Below the pieces are notes generated by a model that saw nothing but the letters and a program-made list of their open reading frames with translations, did not search any database and was not told the origin of the DNA. A program made the position numbers and the translations under genes. From Bacteroidota bacterium (GTDB taxonomy: Bacteria > Bacteroidota > Bacteroidia > Chitinophagales > BACL12): DNA of 64,000 nucleotides. The stretch is from NCBI GenBank assembly GCA_016718035.1, contig JADKEK010000001.1:1090523-1154522 (forward strand), given 5' to 3'. Shown one piece after another: positions 9,174-17,765 of the stretch; the stretch's first letter is position 1; the number at the start of each line of letters is the position of its first letter.

Positions 9174-10292
9174 TTATTCAATAATATTATCGTGAACGTG
9201 GAAATGACCAAATTTATTAAATACGGAAGCACAAAATTCACTACTGCGTTTTTCATCTGCATCTGTAATAAAAACCTGCTCAAATACAGGTTCTTTAAAA
9301 ATGGTGAATAATGTCGCCAAACGTTTTTTATCCAGTTTTTCAAAAACATCATCCAACAACAAAATACTATTTTTCCCCTGTAAATTTCGCATCAGCTTAC
9401 ATTGTGCAATTTTCAAAGCAATTAAAAACGATTTAATCTGCCCCTGGCTGCCTGTTTCTCGCACCGGATGAGTATTGACTGTCAGGCGCAAATCATCTTT
9501 ATGAATACCGGATGTTGTTCTGCCTGCAGCAATATCATCGCGCTTCGACGTTGCAAACAGTTCCAAATGACTTTTTTCGTTCGCCTGCGAAAGGTAAATC
9601 ACCTCTCCAAGTTCATTTTCTCCTGAAATCTGATAATAGTGTTCACCAAAAACCTTACTGCATTGTTCCAGGTAAATTTTCCGTTCCTGATGAATGTAAT
9701 CGCCGTCAATCGCCAGTTGATTATTCAGCACTTCCATGAGGGTGGCATCGAGGTGACCTAACACCAAATTTTGTTTTAAAAGTGCATTGCGCTGCAACAA
9801 CAATTTATTGTAATGCATCAGGCGGGTAAGGTATTCGCGGTTAACCTGCGCAATGGCAGTATCTAAAAACCTGCGCCTTTCCTCGCTGCCATCGTTTATA
9901 ATGGCAATATCGCCGGGCGCAATCATCACCACAGGAATTGCCCCAATATGGTCCGAAAGCCTGTCGTATGGCTCTCCATCGCGTAAAAACTCTTTTTTCA
10001 CACCTGTTCCGGCGGAATTGGCAACTCCGGTTATTTTGCCGGTTATTTGGGTAGGTTTTCCATCGATCTCAAAAAATCCATCTACCCTAAAGTAAGGTTC
10101 ACCATGTTTTACCACATTATTATCGGAGCGGGTGAAATAACTTTTGCACAAACATAAATAGTGGATACTGTCTATTAGATTGGTCTTTCCGGAGCCGTTT
10201 AAGCCATTAATCAGGTTAAATTTATGCTCAAACGACACGGTTATGGTGCCGTAGTTCTTATAATTGAGTAAATTGAGTCGCTGTAGTAACAC
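9174..10292 (-). CDS. recF: DNA replication and repair protein RecF
   Basis: SMC-like ATPase of the RecFOR pathway, which directs RecA loading at gapped DNA. The 372-aa length is normal. Seen: Walker A GLNGSGKTN at residues 30-38, the ABC-type signature GSQGQIKSF at 281-289, and Walker B ILLLDDVFEKLD at 310-321. The N-terminal LNLLNYKNY is typical. It is transcribed with the DUF721 gene and is divergent from pdhA, with 62 bases between them. Confidence 0.97.
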   Translation of the reverse strand: MLLQRLNLLNYKNYGTITVSFEHKFNLINGLNGSGKTNLIDSIHYLCLCKSYFTRSDNNVVKHGEPYFRVDGFFEIDGKPTQITGKITGVANSAGTGVKKEFLRDGEPYDRLSDHIGAIPVVMIAPGDIAIINDGSEERRRFLDTAIAQVNREYLTRLMHYNKLLLQRNALLKQNLVLGHLDATLMEVLNNQLAIDGDYIHQERKIYLEQCSKVFGEHYYQISGENELGEVIYLSQANEKSHLELFATSKRDDIAAGRTTSGIHKDDLRLTVNTHPVRETGSQGQIKSFLIALKIAQCKLMRNLQGKNSILLLDDVFEKLDKKRLATLFTIFKEPVFEQVFITDADEKRSSEFCASVFNKFGHFHVHDNIIE

Positions 10293-10321
10293 TGCTAGTT
10301 TTGATTGTGGTCTGCTTTTCT

Positions 10322-10329
10322 TAATTTTG
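10322..10329 (+). promoter_or_regulatory. Candidate Bacteroidota -7 element for pdhA operon
   Basis: TAATTTTG fits the TAnnTTTG -7 consensus of the Bacteroidota primary sigma factor and ends 25 bases upstream of the pdhA ATG. No clear -33 TTTG partner was identified. Confidence 0.45.
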
Positions 10330-10354
10330 CCGTTCGATTTTTCGAAGGATATTC

Positions 10355-11350
10355 ATGGACCGCTCAAAAATAACAAAAGAAACCTACCTGCACTGGTATG
10401 AACTGATGTATAAAATGCGTCGCTTTGAGGAAAAAGCAGGCCAAATGTATGGCATGCAAAAAATCAGAGGGTTTTGCCATTTATACATTGGTCAGGAAGC
10501 TGTTGCTGCAGGAACAATCAGTGCCATCAGGCATGAGGACCCAATCATAACCGCTTATCGCGACCACGGATTGGCCATTGCAAAGGGCGTTACCTGCAAT
10601 GAGGCTATGGCTGAATTGTATGGTAAAGTTACCGGCTGCACCAAAGGTAAAGGTGGTTCGATGCACTTTTTCAGCAAAGCAAATTACTTTTTTGGCGGCC
10701 ACGGCATTGTAGGTGCTCAAATTCCAATGGGTGCAGGTATTGGGTTTGCCGAAAAATATAAAGGCACAGGCAATGTTTGTATCTGTTATTTCGGTGATGG
10801 CGCTGTTCGTCAGGGCTCATTACACGAAACCTTTAACATGGCTATGTTGTGGAAAATTCCGGTGGTATTCATTTGCGAAAACAATGGCTACGCAATGGGC
10901 ACTTCACTGGAGCGCACTACTAACCAAATGGACATGTATAAAATCGGTTTAGCTTACGATATGCCTTCTTACCCAGTTGATGGTATGCAACCTGAAACAG
11001 TGCATGCAGCTGTTTATGAAGCAGTTGAAAAAGCGCGCAATAATGAAGGTCCTACATTCCTTGAAATTAGAACTTATCGTTATCGCGGTCATTCCATGAG
11101 CGACCCGGCAAAATATCGCACCAAAGAAGAAGTGGAAGAATACAAAATGCGTGACCCACTGGAAACTACGATGCAAAAAATACTCGATAAAAAATATGCT
11201 ACCATGAAAGAAATCGAAGACATTCAGGAGCGTATCGAAGTAGAAATTGAAGCATGTGTGAAATTTGCGGAAGAGTCACCATATCCGGAAGACGATGCCG
11301 TATTTGAAGATATTTATGTGCAACAAGATTACCCATTTATTAAAGATTAA
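10355..11350 (+). CDS. pdhA: Pyruvate dehydrogenase E1 component, alpha subunit
   Basis: Thiamine diphosphate-dependent E1 alpha subunit that decarboxylates pyruvate in the pyruvate dehydrogenase complex. At 331 aa it is full length. The TPP/Mg motif is visible as GDGAVRQGSLHETFNMA (GDG at 147-149) ending in ENN (175-177). The N-terminal RRFEEKAGQMYG and the phosphorylation-loop-like YRYRGHSMSDPAKYR are typical of the alpha subunit. E1 beta and E2 are not in the window. It heads a plus-strand run with a TPR protein and ribH. Confidence 0.95.
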   Translation: MDRSKITKETYLHWYELMYKMRRFEEKAGQMYGMQKIRGFCHLYIGQEAVAAGTISAIRHEDPIITAYRDHGLAIAKGVTCNEAMAELYGKVTGCTKGKGGSMHFFSKANYFFGGHGIVGAQIPMGAGIGFAEKYKGTGNVCICYFGDGAVRQGSLHETFNMAMLWKIPVVFICENNGYAMGTSLERTTNQMDMYKIGLAYDMPSYPVDGMQPETVHAAVYEAVEKARNNEGPTFLEIRTYRYRGHSMSDPAKYRTKEEVEEYKMRDPLETTMQKILDKKYATMKEIEDIQERIEVEIEACVKFAEESPYPEDDAVFEDIYVQQDYPFIKD

Positions 11351-11367
11351 TTTCAACAATAACTATT

Positions 11368-12060
11368 ATGTCAGAAGAACAAAAACCATTAGTTGACGCT
11401 CAGGTAGAGGAACAAGGTTCATATAAAAATGTAGAAGATTTTTTCCTCAAAAATCGCAATATGATTATTGGTGCACTAGGTGTACTTATTTTAGCAATTG
11501 GCGGTTATTTCGGTTACAAAAAATTATACATGGAACCGCGCGTTATAACTGCTCAGGATAAAATTGCCGGAGCCGAAGCTTATTTTAATAAAGACTCATT
11601 TGCACTCGCATTAAACGGCGATGGCGCTGTTTCAGGTTTTTTAGCTGTAATTGAAAATTATGGCAATACACCTTCAGGCAATATGGCGCATTATTATGCA
11701 GGTATTTGTTATTTAAAAACAGGTGATTTAGATAATACCATCAAACACCTTGAAGATTACAAACCGGGAACTGATGAATTAGCAGGTCTTACTTATGTTA
11801 CTTTAGGTCATGCTTATGCGGACAAAAAAGATTACAAAAAAGCAATCGAATTATATAAAAAAGCGGGTGAGTCAGCTGATAACAATTTACAAAGCCCAAC
11901 TTATTATAAATACGCAGGCGATTTAATGGCTGAGCAAAATGATTTAAAAGGTGCATTAGATATGTATCGCAAAATCAAACAATTATATCCGCTTTCTCAG
12001 GAAGGTCAAAATATTGATCTCGATATTACCTATGCCGAAACCAAACTCGGTGGGAAATAA
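11368..12060 (+). CDS. Membrane-anchored TPR protein
   Basis: A 230-aa protein with a short acidic N-terminus, one transmembrane segment at about 33-50 (MIIGALGVLILAIGGYFGY) and a periplasm-facing part with tetratricopeptide repeats (for example GNMAHYYAGICYLKTGDLDN and TYVTLGHAYADKKDYKKAIE). The layout matches YfgM-like, single-pass TPR proteins linked to the Sec translocon in Proteobacteria; the functional link here is inference. It begins 17 bases after pdhA and its stop codon overlaps the ribH start by one base (TAATG), so the two are probably translated together. Confidence 0.85.
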   Translation: MSEEQKPLVDAQVEEQGSYKNVEDFFLKNRNMIIGALGVLILAIGGYFGYKKLYMEPRVITAQDKIAGAEAYFNKDSFALALNGDGAVSGFLAVIENYGNTPSGNMAHYYAGICYLKTGDLDNTIKHLEDYKPGTDELAGLTYVTLGHAYADKKDYKKAIELYKKAGESADNNLQSPTYYKYAGDLMAEQNDLKGALDMYRKIKQLYPLSQEGQNIDLDITYAETKLGGK

Positions 12061-12551
12061 TGGCTTCTAAACATCAGCATCTTTCATTGTATAGGGAAGA
12101 AACTGTACCAAACGGTGATTCATTCCGACTCGGCATTGTTGTGTCGGAATGGAACACTGATATTACCGAAAAACTGTATCAGGGTTGTTATAATACCTTG
12201 CTTAAACACAAGGCAAAATCTGAAAATATTATCAGTGTTTATGTGCCCGGCAGTTTTGAATTACCTCAAGCAGCACAATTATTATTAGAATCGCAGGAAT
12301 TAGATGCGGTTATTTGTTTGGGATGTATCATTAAAGGTGAAACATCTCACGATTTACATATTGCTTCTGCAGTTGCGCATGGCATTATGAATTTAGGCAT
12401 TGATTATTCAACACCGGTAATTTTTGGAGTACTCACCACCGAAAATATGCAACAGGCTGTCGATCGCGCAGGTGGAAAATATGGCAACAAAGGCGATGAA
12501 GCGGCAATTACTGCACTTAAAATGGCTGCTTTGCGAGAAAAATTAATTTAA
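12060..12551 (+). CDS. ribH: 6,7-dimethyl-8-ribityllumazine synthase
   Basis: Penultimate enzyme of riboflavin synthesis. It condenses the pyrimidinedione from RibD with dihydroxybutanone phosphate. The 163-aa length is normal. The family motifs are clear: VSEWNTDITEKL, VPGSFELPQAA, and GCIIKGETSHDLHIASAV with the catalytic His (residue 97). Its ATG overlaps the TPR gene stop. ribD lies far away, at 56318, so the riboflavin genes are scattered. No FMN riboswitch is visible upstream. Confidence 0.96.
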   Translation: MASKHQHLSLYREETVPNGDSFRLGIVVSEWNTDITEKLYQGCYNTLLKHKAKSENIISVYVPGSFELPQAAQLLLESQELDAVICLGCIIKGETSHDLHIASAVAHGIMNLGIDYSTPVIFGVLTTENMQQAVDRAGGKYGNKGDEAAITALKMAALREKLI

Positions 12552-12569
12552 TCGCATAGCCTTTCACTT

Positions 12570-13337
12570 ATGAAAAAATTATTTTGGAAATTATTTAACG
12601 CTATCGATGAGCGATTAAAATTTCCTGCTTTGCAAAAAGGTGAAACGGCCATTCAATTAGGTTTCGACATGAGTGCTCCCGTTACCTCCGATTTATTTTT
12701 ATTGGTAAACAGGGTTGGAAAAAACGGATTGGTAATTGGTATTGACCCCGACCCAAGAAATGTTGCTGCTGCACATTTAATTGTGGAGCGTCAAAAATAT
12801 CCAATACAATTAATGCATAAAGCGGTGTTTAATACAGCCGGAACAATGGAATTAATTTTGGGTGAAAAGGCGAGCTGGAACCAATTAAAAAATGTTCCTT
12901 TGGATACTACGGTGTCGTATAATGGCAGTGAAGTTGTTGTGGAGATGGACACGCTGGATAATATTTTATCTCAAGCACAAATCGACATCGCTACAATAGG
13001 TCATATTAATGTTACTATAAATGGTGCAGAATATTTTGCATTACAAGGTATGCATCAAATTTTATCGCAATCGAAAAATTTATCACTGACTGTTGTGGCA
13101 GGAAGATATGATGATTCAGGAACTATAAACGGACAACCTGATTTTAAAGTGATTAAACAATTATTGCAACAATACGGATTTACAACACGTTTTCGTCGCA
13201 TACATAAATTAATTTGGTGGGGTTTTATCGTGAATACACTGATGAAACGCAAATGGATTTATGGCAAAAAAAATTACGGCATTATCATGGCTGCTAAGGG
13301 CAACAAATCCATTCCCTGGTATCAATCGTTTAGTTAA
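12570..13337 (+). CDS. FkbM-family methyltransferase
   Basis: A 255-aa protein with the FkbM pattern: GETAIQLGFDMSAP in the SAM-binding loop position, GLVIGIDPDPRNVAAA as the acidic loop, and the mid-domain VEMDTLDNILSQAQIDIATIGHINVTINGAE, where related enzymes have LDD...K.D.EG.E. FkbM enzymes are O-methyltransferases, often of glycans or secondary metabolites; the substrate is not predictable. The loop reads QLGFDMS rather than the common DVGAN, so activity is less certain. It follows ribH by 18 bases. Confidence 0.8.
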   Translation: MKKLFWKLFNAIDERLKFPALQKGETAIQLGFDMSAPVTSDLFLLVNRVGKNGLVIGIDPDPRNVAAAHLIVERQKYPIQLMHKAVFNTAGTMELILGEKASWNQLKNVPLDTTVSYNGSEVVVEMDTLDNILSQAQIDIATIGHINVTINGAEYFALQGMHQILSQSKNLSLTVVAGRYDDSGTINGQPDFKVIKQLLQQYGFTTRFRRIHKLIWWGFIVNTLMKRKWIYGKKNYGIIMAAKGNKSIPWYQSFS

Positions 13338-13434
13338 TGGCTTAATGTTGTGATTTGGCCGCCGAATGCCATCTCAACCAGCAATTTCTTTCTCCAATTA
13401 CCAATTATATTACAATAATTATTACTTTAGCCTT

Positions 13435-14289
13435 ATGCAATTGTATTCGATTAATGCCGGCCTATTTAAATTAGATGGTGGTGCCATGTTTGGTGTTGTG
13501 CCAAAAAAAATATGGAACAAATTAGTTCCTGCTGATGAAAACAACCTCTGCACATGGGCTATGCGTTGTATGTTGGCTGTCGGCAATGGCAAAGTGGTGT
13601 TGATAGATTGCGGCATGGGTGATAAACAAGATGCTAAGTTTTTCGGCCACTATGAACCACATGGCGATTTTAGTATTGAGGCTTCCCTCAAACAATTGGG
13701 CATGGTGCCGGGAGATGTTACGGATGTTTTTTTAACCCATTTACATTTCGACCATTGCGGTGGTGCGGTGAAACGTACCGATAAAGGCAAACTGATACCG
13801 GCTTATGAAAATGCCCGTTACTGGTCCAACGAAAGGCAATGGAACTGGGCTAATAATCCCAATGCAAGAGAAAAAGCATCGTTCTTAACCGAAAACTTTG
13901 TTCCGCTGCAGCAACATGGTGTATTACATTTTATAGAAGAACATGAGGAGTTATTTCCGGGGTTCAGTACCATGTGGACATATGGACATACAGAAGCTAT
14001 GATGTTGCCTGTAATCAAATACAATGGCAGTAAAGTAGTGTATTGCGCCGACCTCCTGCCAAGTCATGCACATATTCCCCTACCCTACGTAATGGGCTAC
14101 GATGTGCGTCCTTTAATTACCATAAAAGAAAAGGAATCGTTTTTGAAAGAGGCTTGCGACAAAAAGTATTTCCTGTTTTTTGAACATGACAGCCAGTATG
14201 AATGTTGCAGTCTCGAAAAAACGGACAAAGGTATACGTCCCAAAAACTTCTATCAGCTTAGTGAACTTCCTGTGAACGCGCTTTTTTGA
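13435..14289 (+). CDS. MBL-fold metallohydrolase
   Basis: Metallo-beta-lactamase-fold hydrolase of 284 aa from the Met at 13435 (MQLYSINAGLFKLDGG); the 23 residues before it in the open frame (from 13366) are not family-like. Metal ligands are visible: the HLHFDH motif (His102, His104, Asp106, His107), a later His in YGHTEAMM, and the Asp in YCADLLPS. The layout resembles the AHL-lactonase/N-acyl-hydrolase-like branch, but the substrate cannot be named. It ends 60 bases before tRNA-Met. Confidence 0.9.
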   Translation: MQLYSINAGLFKLDGGAMFGVVPKKIWNKLVPADENNLCTWAMRCMLAVGNGKVVLIDCGMGDKQDAKFFGHYEPHGDFSIEASLKQLGMVPGDVTDVFLTHLHFDHCGGAVKRTDKGKLIPAYENARYWSNERQWNWANNPNAREKASFLTENFVPLQQHGVLHFIEEHEELFPGFSTMWTYGHTEAMMLPVIKYNGSKVVYCADLLPSHAHIPLPYVMGYDVRPLITIKEKESFLKEACDKKYFLFFEHDSQYECCSLEKTDKGIRPKNFYQLSELPVNALF

Positions 14290-14332
14290 AGCTTTTTTTA
14301 TCAACTTATTTTATTTTCAAAAGCATAGTGCT

Positions 14333-14340
14333 TATCTTTG
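14333..14340 (+). promoter_or_regulatory. -7 promoter element of tRNA-Met
   Basis: TATCTTTG matches the Bacteroidota TAnnTTTG -7 consensus and ends nine bases before the mature tRNA 5' end, a spacing that supports a real promoter. Confidence 0.65.
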
Positions 14341-14349
14341 CCGCCCAAT

Positions 14350-14423
14350 GGCGTGGTAGCTCAGCTGGCTAGAGCGCAGCACTCATAATGCTGAGGTCGA
14401 GAGTTCGAGCCTCCCCCACGCTA
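14350..14423 (+). tRNA. tRNA-Met (CAT)
   Basis: A 74-nt cloverleaf. The acceptor GGCGTGG pairs with CCACGCT, the D arm is GCTC...GAGC, the anticodon stem CAGCA/TGCTG encloses CTCATAA, giving anticodon CAT, and the T arm carries GTTCGAGCC. The discriminator is A and CCA is not encoded. There is no unpaired first base pair as expected for an initiator, so it is elongator Met or possibly a lysidine-modified Ile(CAT). A terminator follows at once. Confidence 0.95.
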
Positions 14424-14425
14424 CA

Positions 14426-14454
14426 AAAGCAACCAACAAGGTTGCTTTTTTTTT
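14426..14454 (+). terminator. Terminator behind tRNA-Met
   Basis: AGCAACC - AACAA - GGTTGCT hairpin (7 bp) followed by a run of T to 14454. Confidence 0.88.
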
Positions 14455-14498
14455 GGTATTCACTTTAATTTTACCGTTTAGTTCAGTTAATTTACAAT

Positions 14499-15983
14499 AT
14501 GGAAAATATCCTTTTTTTAGTGATTGGTTTAGTGGTAGGATTTATAGCTGCCTGGATAATCAGCAAGCTTGTTGCAGGGAAAAATATGGTTAATAGAAAT
14601 GAATTAACTGCATTACAAAATGAATTGATGCAAGCCAATTCAGGTAATAAATTTTTACAGGAAAAAATTAACGATATACAAAAAACTGCCGGCGACACCG
14701 AATTCAAACTCAATACAGTAACGCAGGAAAAAGAAACTGCTAATATTACCTTATCAAGTGTAAAAACAACGTTGGATAAACTCGATATTGATTACAAATT
14801 GGTAAAACAACAATTTGATGAATTACAAAATCAACATAATGAATTAAAAGATTATATCATCAAATTGCGCGGTGAAAATGATGTATTAAAAGAAAAAAAT
14901 AATACCATCAAAAAAGAAATAGAAGATTTAGGGGAAAAATATACTACACAATTTAAAAATTTAGCTTCAGAAATTTTAGAAGATAAAAGCAAAAGATTTA
15001 CAGAAGAAAATCAAAAAAATATTCGTTTAATTTTAGACCCATTAGGTGTTGATTTAAAAGAATTCAAAAAGAAAGTAGAAGAAACTTACGAAAAAGAAAA
15101 CAAACAACGTTTTTCGCTCGAAGAAAAAATTAAAGACCTGGTTAGTTTAAATAAACTCATTAGCGAAGAAGCTAATAACCTCACCAAAGCATTAAAAGGT
15201 CAGCGCAAAACCCAGGGCGACTGGGGTGAAATGATCTTAGAAAACATTTTACAACAATCGGGACTTACCGAAGGTCGCGAATATGTGAAACAGGAATTCC
15301 TGCGCGATGAGGCCGGAAATACCTTGTTTAATGACGAGAACCAAAAAATGCAACCTGACTTCGTAATTATGTATCCCGACAAACGGGAAATAATTATTGA
15401 CAGCAAAGTGTCATTAAGTGCTTACGAAAGATATAGTTCATCGGAAGATGAAGTAGAACAAAATTCAGAATTGAATTTGCATTTAGATGCGATGTATAAA
15501 CATATTGATGAATTGCACAGAAGGAATTACCAGAAATTTGCCAAAACATTGGATTTTGTCATGATGTTTATTCCTGTTGAACCGGCATACATGCTGGCCA
15601 TGCAAAAAGATAATGATATTTGGCAATACGCGTATCGCAAAAAAGTATTATTAATTTCTCCAACCAATTTAATTGCTGCAGTAAAATTGATTGCTGAATT
15701 ATGGAAAAAAGAAGAACAAAATAAAAATGCTATTGCTATTGCCGACAGAGGTGCAGCTTTGTATGATAAATTTGTAGGCTTTGTAGAAAACTTACAAGCT
15801 ATTGGAGATAGTATAGGTAAATCGCAAAAAAGTTATGACGAAGCCATGAAACAACTCAAAGATGGCTCGGGTAATTTAATTGGTCAGGCGGAAAAATTAC
15901 GCAGACTTGGTGTGCAGGGTAAAAAGAGTTTACCAGGTACAATTATCAACGATGCTGATACTGATGATGAGCTAATCAACTGA
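14499..15983 (+). CDS. rmuC: DNA recombination protein RmuC
   Basis: A 494-aa RmuC family protein thought to limit inverted-repeat recombination. It has an N-terminal membrane helix (ILFLVIGLVVGFIAAWIIS), a long coiled coil over about residues 35-230, and the nuclease-like RmuC domain, with GQRKTQGDWGEMILENIL, QPDFVIMYPDKREIIIDSKVSL and FVMMFIPVEPAYMLAM visible. The DSKVSL stretch matches the PD-(D/E)XK-like core. Its end overlaps the convergent GSCFA gene by eight bases. Confidence 0.93.
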   Translation: MENILFLVIGLVVGFIAAWIISKLVAGKNMVNRNELTALQNELMQANSGNKFLQEKINDIQKTAGDTEFKLNTVTQEKETANITLSSVKTTLDKLDIDYKLVKQQFDELQNQHNELKDYIIKLRGENDVLKEKNNTIKKEIEDLGEKYTTQFKNLASEILEDKSKRFTEENQKNIRLILDPLGVDLKEFKKKVEETYEKENKQRFSLEEKIKDLVSLNKLISEEANNLTKALKGQRKTQGDWGEMILENILQQSGLTEGREYVKQEFLRDEAGNTLFNDENQKMQPDFVIMYPDKREIIIDSKVSLSAYERYSSSEDEVEQNSELNLHLDAMYKHIDELHRRNYQKFAKTLDFVMMFIPVEPAYMLAMQKDNDIWQYAYRKKVLLISPTNLIAAVKLIAELWKKEEQNKNAIAIADRGAALYDKFVGFVENLQAIGDSIGKSQKSYDEAMKQLKDGSGNLIGQAEKLRRLGVQGKKSLPGTIINDADTDDELIN

Positions 15984-16947
15984 AATGTTGAATCATATCA
16001 TCCATCGGAATATTGGGCCAGCTAATTTGAAACTTTTTTATTTTTTCCAATTGTTGTTGTTTAAATAACAAATGCGCTTCTGAATTCGGATGAAATGGCA
16101 GGTGCGCTTTTGCTGCATTTAAAACTTCCATAGCTAATTGGAAATCACCAAAATCTTTTGATGTATACGCACTGACAAATCTTTCCCATATATAATCGAT
16201 TGCCACCTGGTTGGGATGTAACAAATCGGCAGCATAAAAACGATAATCACGCAAGTCATCCATCATCAATTCGTAGGCAGGAAAATAATAACACATCGCA
16301 TTTTTAGCAATTATTTGGTGGACGGCTTGTATTAAAGTTGCTTTACTTAAGTTATTCTCTACAACACCATCGCGCAGATGTCGCACCGGACTTATTGTAA
16401 ATATTACAATAAGATTGGGATTAACCGATTTGAGTTCGGCTAAAACAGTGTTCCAAGAAAGCGAAATTTCCCCAACCGAAAGCATTCGTTTTTTGAAATT
16501 CCCGGCTGCCATTTTATGATTATTGGCAACAATTTTCCCATTGGGCAATTCATATACAAAGGCAGTCCCGAAGGTGATGATCAAATAATTGGTTGTTGGC
16601 AAAAATTGGTGGCCTTTTAAAACAGCTTGTTGCATATTTTGTAATGCCGTTTCGGGATTGACATCTCCAAGTTTACTATGAAACTGCCAGTTTTGGTAAA
16701 CACCGTTTGCGGAAAAGATATCAGATACGGGTATTTGTGTATTCGTTTTCTGCATGTGCAGCATTTCGGCCAACGCAATTGGATTGTAAATAATGCCAAA
16801 AGGATTAAGTAATATTTCCATCCGCAATTGTTGCATTTTTGCTGCCATATTTTCTGCAAAACAGGAACCGGCAAAATACGCTTTACTTTCCACCTGCAAT
16901 GGTGATGGTAATGGGTCAACATGCACAATTGTCCGAAACTGACTCAT
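15976..16947 (-). CDS. GSCFA-domain protein
   Basis: A 323-aa protein of the GSCFA family, which is almost limited to Bacteroidota. The naming motif is visible near the N-terminus as YFAGSCFAENMAAKM, followed by LNPFGIIYNPIALAEML and a C-terminal YFPAYELMMDDLRDYRFYAADLLHPNQVAIDYIWERF. The fold is SGNH-hydrolase-like: the Ser in GSCF and the DLLHPN block would supply Ser and Asp/His. Substrate unknown. It converges on rmuC. Confidence 0.92.
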   Translation of the reverse strand: MSQFRTIVHVDPLPSPLQVESKAYFAGSCFAENMAAKMQQLRMEILLNPFGIIYNPIALAEMLHMQKTNTQIPVSDIFSANGVYQNWQFHSKLGDVNPETALQNMQQAVLKGHQFLPTTNYLIITFGTAFVYELPNGKIVANNHKMAAGNFKKRMLSVGEISLSWNTVLAELKSVNPNLIVIFTISPVRHLRDGVVENNLSKATLIQAVHQIIAKNAMCYYFPAYELMMDDLRDYRFYAADLLHPNQVAIDYIWERFVSAYTSKDFGDFQLAMEVLNAAKAHLPFHPNSEAHLLFKQQQLEKIKKFQISWPNIPMDDMIQHFS

Positions 16948-17045
16948 ATTTAATATTACTTTTTAAGAATAAGTTTGCAATTTACTGTTATAATTTTATT
17001 TTTACATGCACATTCGTGCACGTATATTAAAACAATGTTAATTTA

Positions 17046-17462
17046 ATGATTGTTGCTCAAATGGACCACCGTATTCATATCATTATACATAGTGATACAA
17101 AGTCAAGCCTGGCTGAGATCATGAGCGGTTATTTGCAATTTTACAGCAACAATACCATCGACATTACCCTTAAATCTGAAGCACCTGTCATCCATCCCTT
17201 AGCCGAACAGGTTTTAAAAGAGGATGGTATTGATTACAAAAAACCGACAAAACCGACAGGTAAATCCAATTCGACACATAATATCTATATTAATTTTCCT
17301 GATACCAAAGCCAACGCAGGAAAAAACGCAAAGCAATTTAATTTCGAAGACCCACTGGTTTTAAACGACTATGAAAAAGTTTTGACTGCATTTCGTGCAA
17401 CTCGCGAGGCCATCAAAAAAGTAAGTATCGAATTAGTTGGGGAAATTGCTGTTATTAAATAA
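17046..17462 (+). CDS. LMW-phosphatase/ArsC-fold protein lacking the catalytic loop
   Basis: A 138-aa protein (or 133 aa from the Met at 17061). The middle and C-terminal parts follow the low-molecular-weight phosphatase/arsenate reductase pattern: HPLAEQVLKEDGIDYKKPTKP matches the usual NPLAI.VM.E.GIDIS...SK block, and FEDPLVLNDYEKVLTAFRATREAIKK matches the DP...G..E...FR..RD.I end. The N-terminal strand-loop-helix IIIHSDTKSSLAEIM sits where the C-x5-R active site should be, but has no Cys or Arg there. It is therefore probably inactive as a phosphatase or reductase. A binding or regulatory role is inference. Confidence 0.65.
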   Translation: MIVAQMDHRIHIIIHSDTKSSLAEIMSGYLQFYSNNTIDITLKSEAPVIHPLAEQVLKEDGIDYKKPTKPTGKSNSTHNIYINFPDTKANAGKNAKQFNFEDPLVLNDYEKVLTAFRATREAIKKVSIELVGEIAVIK

Positions 17463-17733
17463 ATACCTACTTTCATTTTATGTAAATTAATTGTTAGCGC
17501 TTCAAGTTAGTGTTAATACTGACTGCAATTAATTTTCATCTACAACTTTCCTGCATTTTAGCCGCATTACATCATTTTGTTTAAAATTATTCATGTTATA
17601 CTGCTTTTAACTTTAGCTGGAATTAACAATAAATATGCAAAGCACAATTTTCCTAACACACAATTTACATAATTGCCGCTATTTCATCACTTTATTATAA
17701 CGCTCTGTCAATCAGTGCTTAATACAACGGTTC

Positions 17734-17741
17734 TAGGTTTG
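17734..17741 (+). promoter_or_regulatory. Candidate -7 element for the gene at 17766
   Basis: TAGGTTTG fits TAnnTTTG and lies 24 bases upstream of the first ATG. The rest of the 303-base AT-rich spacer 17463-17765 shows no gene or strong repeat. Confidence 0.4.
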
Positions 17742-17765
17742 CACTTTAATATTTTCTAACGCTAA

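Noticed and set aside
11990..12060. FMN riboswitch ahead of ribH
   Set aside because: ribH overlaps the preceding gene and has no leader.
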